Assembly: GCF_964275005.1 (NCBI RefSeq)
Contig: NC_092685.1
Coordinates: 35,471,018-35,535,017 of the forward strand
Origin: Diadema setosum
Lineage: Eukaryota; Echinodermata; Echinoidea; Diadematoida; Diadematidae
Length of the DNA: 64,000 bases
Reading direction: 5' to 3'
Position numbers and translations under genes: made by a program
The notes under the pieces: generated by a model
The model's input: the letters and a program-made list of their open reading frames with translations, nothing else
Told to the model about the DNA's origin: nothing
The model's database searches: none
In this document: positions 60,421 to 64,000 of the stretch, one piece after another
Layout of the letters: each line of letters starts with the position of its first letter
How positions within the stretch are numbered: position 1 is the stretch's first letter

Positions 60421-60705
60421 GTTTAAACCTTGTTCTATATCGGAAAACAATTGGGAAACATAAAAACTGATGCAAGAAATTTTACATCTAGAGCCTTCTC
60501 CACTGTTGCACCACGTCTGTGGAACTCTGTACCAGTCCAGCTTCGGAACTGCAGCAGCCTCAATACATTCAAGTCTGCACTGAAAACTTATCTTTTCCGG
60601 CAACTTTGTGAATGATGGTGACACTTTTTGGGAGCTGGGCGCCTTTGAATGTTTCTACAGATAAATGGCGCCATACAAATGCTGTTTCATCATCATCTAT
60701 AGAGA
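60421..60705 (+). mobile_element. LINE 3' end fragment
   Basis: NFTSRAFSTVAPRLWNSVP and LNTFKSALKTYLFRQL are the last residues of an L2/CR1-like polymerase protein, followed by a stop near 60615. The tail has AAATGGCGCCATACAAATG then CATCATCATC, the short repeat end typical of the group. 5' truncated. Confidence 0.75.
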
Positions 60706-60866
60706 GGTTCATGCAAGTATGAGTGTGCGCGGTTTGTTTGTTTTTTCATATTTTGATACTCATTACCTAATTGCTGATCTTCTATTTTGTGCCCTTGATC
60801 AAAGGGGAATATCCCGAAACACATATTGTTTGTTTGTGCATTTGTGCGTTGACAGTCAGCAACTAA

Positions 60867-61705
60867 GGGTGCGTTCGAACGCTCTAAAGCGAACCAAAGC
60901 GAACTGAACTAAAGCGTACCGTACCGTACTGTGCCAGTTTGGGAGCGTTCGAATGCTCTGTTGAGAAAGCGTACCTCTCGAGTTATTTCTAGAAAAGGTC
61001 ACGCTTGTTTGTAGCAAGAAGGTCATTCACCTTGCGCTTGACCTACTTACAGCTGTCCCGAACAAAGAGAATTATGTTTTTGCGTTGTGACGTATGCGCA
61101 TGATACGCGCATGCTTTACAACGAACTTTTGGTACGATTTGGTACGCTTTTATGGGGTGCGTTCGAACGCTCTAAAGCGAAACAAAGCGAACTGAACTAA
61201 AGCGTACCGTACCGTACTGTGCTAGTTTGGGAGCGTTCGAATGCTCTGTTGAGAAAGCGTACCTCTCGAGTTATTTTTAGAAAAGGTCACGCTTGTTTGT
61301 AGCAAGAAGGTCATTCATCTTGCGCTTGACCTACTTACAGCTGTCCCGAACAAAGAGAATGATGTTTTTGCATTGTGACGTATGCGCATAATACGCGCAT
61401 GCTTTACAACGAACTTTTGGTACGCTTTGGTACGCTTTTGGAGCACATCGGGAAGTGGTCCACTTTTGGCTCGGTACAGTACGGTACGGTACACTTTAGG
61501 AGCGTTCGAACGCTCCCCTGGCGCGGTACGGTACGGTACAGTTCACTTTAGGAGAGCGCTCGAACGCACCCTTGGAGCACATCGGGAAGTGATCCACTTT
61601 TGGCTCGGTACAGTACGGTACGGTACACTTTAGGAGCGTTCGAACGCTCCCCTGGCGCGGTACGGTACGGTACAGTTCACTTTAGGAGAGCGCTCGAACG
61701 CACCC
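60867..61705. mobile_element. PIF/Harbinger-type MITE inserted into its own copy (L-L-R-R)
   Basis: GGGTGCGTTCGAACGCTC starts at 60867 and again at 61155; CGCTCGAACGCACCC ends at 61571 and again at 61705. The left halves (about 287 bp each) are nearly identical, as are the right halves (about 133 bp each). TAA flanks the whole (60864-60866 and 61706-61708). The order left, left, right, right is what insertion of one full copy (61155-61571) into another at its left-right junction would give. GGTACGGTACGG words lie in the right halves. No transposase. Confidence 0.85.
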
Positions 61706-61844
61706 TAAGACATCTTTCCAGGTAAGCTACGCAGGCTTGTTGCTAGTAGGGATTTTCCAGCACGCAGGAGAATTCTGCGGGCGGACAAGGACGTTGGCGA
61801 GTTCCGTACTTGCGTCTTACTGCTAGACGCGAGCTATCTACCTG

Positions 61845-62525
61845 CTACTTGCGTGTATTCCGTGTGACCTGCGTGAGAGGATTGAAACCTATCCATTTTC
61901 AGCTACGAGCGACATACGGGTACCTGCGTTACAGCTGCGAAGTACCTGCGTGGGAGTTGCCTTCGAGATGCTGCCGCTAAGGGCCTCCTACTGGTGGTCT
62001 GCGTGTTCTTCTGCGGGCAACCCCCCGCGACTCACCCGGAACGAGTTTTGAGCATGCTCAAGGCCTTGTCACACCGTGTCTGGGGAAGCCTTGAGGGTTG
62101 ACTAGCGGGGAAAAAAATTTGCTACCCGGACCTCCCAGCAGTTGGTCCACACCTGACAGTACCTTGCGCATATCTCGCCCGTAGTTGCCCGGAGGTGCGC
62201 GCGCAAGTCCGATTTACCCGCAGCCAAGTTTTGAGCACGACCAAAACTTTTTTTTCCGGGTGAGTCGCGGGGATTTCCCGCAGAGGTCCACGCAGAACGC
62301 CAGTAGGAGGCCCTTAGCGGCAGCACCTCGCAGGCAACTCCCATGCATGCAGGTACTTCGCAGCTGTAACGCAGGCACTTCGCAGTCCCCGTATCATGCA
62401 GCCAAGATAATGACATTCTGTGGGACTTCGCATTCCTTCAGAGGGATTCCTTCACCGAGTTGTCACCCCTCATTCGCCACCCATGCGCCTGACACTCAGG
62501 TCACACGGAAGTAGAACGTAAGTAG
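61845..62525. mobile_element. Large CpG-rich fold-back element
   Basis: 61845-62060 and 62240-62525 are inverted: TTCCGTGTGACCTG, CTGCGTTACAGCTGCGAAGT, GCTGCCGCTAAGGGCCTCCT and CGCGACTCACCCGGAA are each matched by their reverse complement. The arms differ by indels. The 180-bp centre contains further short inverted words. There is no ORF of interest. Confidence 0.75.
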
Positions 62526-64000
62526 CACGGGTCCAGCTAAGACGCATTATGAAATATCCCGCGATTCAGCATGGAGCAGGGGCTAGTTTTCATTTGATGA
62601 AGCAAACTTGAAAAGACATAATCATCTGGCGTGAATGCAGTGCTATACGTTTCGCCATGAATGTCTGTGTACATAGTTTTGTCAATTTATAGATTATTAT
62701 CATTCTTTTTTTGTTGTTTTGGGTTTATTCATACTGATTTGGAGGCATTGATAACGAAGATACATACATTTTTTTTTTTACTTTACGCAAATACTATGTA
62801 TTATACATTATAGCTTGTAATTCTACTTTTTGCTTGTATACTTTAAATTATGTATCGCCTTTTATTCGGTGAAAAGAGACTGGACGCACGAAGGTGTTTT
62901 TTTTTTTTTTTTGGGGGGGGGGGGAGGAGAGGGTTGGGTTTTTGTTTTTGTTTTGTTTTGTTTTTTATCACAATGTTCCCACGCAGACCTAATGGTATGA
63001 CAGCAATTAATGCTCGGTTTGAGTGGAATGTGATGCGCTCCTGATCTTGCTACAAAATGTTATTACGTATGATTGACTAGCGTGACGTCGTGGAGTCGGC
63101 CTATTTTATTTGATAGATCTCATACATCATATACTGCATTAAATAAACCATACAGCTGCACATGTATACCACGAAGAAAGAAATAAGTACATGAATTATG
63201 TAAGTTGCCAGCATGCATGGCTTAATGAAATAAAGGCAGCTGAAATTTGGCACATCCTATTGCAAAAGTGTGACTGTGAGTATATTGCCCATATTCAAAA
63301 CCCGGAGGACTTAAAGAGGGCTATATACAAAAATACAACGTCCTTTAACCCTGATCAGACGTTCGATTCCTAATACACATCTGCACACTGACAATGATAG
63401 AGACATGTAGACATGAGAGAGGAAAAACTAGAAGGGCGCGCACGATCGGTTTCGAACAGTTTGCAATTGGGTGGAGCCGTGTCAACAAACCGTATTGTTG
63501 CTTGTTGACACGTGAAGGTAACTCGCCAATCACTTCGAAAAATCATATTGCATTACAACATGTATTGGGTTATTCCGTACAATATAATGGTTGTTCGAAC
63601 ATGAGCAGGGTTTCGTACTTCAAGAACATATATTATCAAACGACGCATTCATTATACATGTAGTTGTATGCAGCTTACGTTGTGTGGAATATACGCTGCA
63701 GGAATACAATCCATTGCATCTCATAATATCACAAAGTATGGTGTATTCAGATGCGAAACGTGTACACATAATTTATGTGCCAACCACTATGGTTGCTGGT
63801 ATTACATGCATGCTCAGATGAACAGGACAACAGAATTGAGATGATCCTCTGGAGCCTACCAGCATATGAATGTTAGATATCAAAAGACAGGACTTGGCAT
63901 GAACATCGTTACTCTTAAACTTTAATTTGAAGAGATTGTTATCAAGCAAACAGCTAAAAGACGTATTTCTGACTGTCACGTTTGAATGTGAAATAATCCT
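62526..64000. other. Intergenic, nothing recognised
   Basis: Poly-T then poly-G runs at about 62897-62924. No gene, RNA gene or repeat end was recognised to the end of the window. Confidence 0.4.

Overview
The window looks like nuclear DNA of a marine invertebrate deuterostome, most likely an echinoderm. The evidence is split genes with GT-AG introns and metazoan-only domain layouts, AT-rich intergenic DNA with scattered CpG-rich islands, several LINE relics, and a very dense load of short terminal-inverted-repeat (TIR) elements. The species assignment is inference; no bacterial, organellar or active viral signature is visible.

Three host genes can be supported. At the left edge is the last coding exon of an Aha1-type Hsp90 co-chaperone (823-995, + strand). 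A four-exon stretch on the minus strand (23783 down to 17450) encodes a mitochondrial leucine-rich-repeat protein of the ATP synthase subunit s / DMAC2L family; its start exon was not found. A seven-exon gene on the plus strand (41708-48807) encodes SPRTN/Spartan, the DNA-protein-crosslink repair protease, with SprT domain, SHP box, degenerate PIP-like box, SUMO-interaction-like motif and UBZ4 finger. A short acidic ORF (7696-8007) in a CpG-rich patch may be another gene or first exon. The genes do different jobs and show no sign of working as a unit.

The rest is mobile DNA. From 5 to 21 kb there are TIR elements, a DIRS-like fossil, a 98-bp tandem repeat, and a pogo-like element sitting inside an older repeat within an intron of the DMAC2L-like gene. 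From 24.9 to 27.3 kb two near-identical 0.55-kb TIR elements lie in a local repeat family. From 27.4 to 35.5 kb lies a composite: matching inverted outer arms about 8 kb apart, interrupted by two LINEs, a 149-bp insert with a hammerhead-ribozyme-like core, and a nest of inverted-repeat elements. From 35.5 to 40.7 kb there is a 1.4-kb TIR element, a CpG-rich interval and a LINE whose reading frame is split by a TIR element with an exact TTA duplication. SPRTN introns carry three more TIR elements. From 49.9 kb onward there is a GC-ended TIR element holding a THAP-like fragment, LINE relics, a TIR element that appears to have inserted into its own copy (60867-61705), and a large fold-back repeat (61845-62525).
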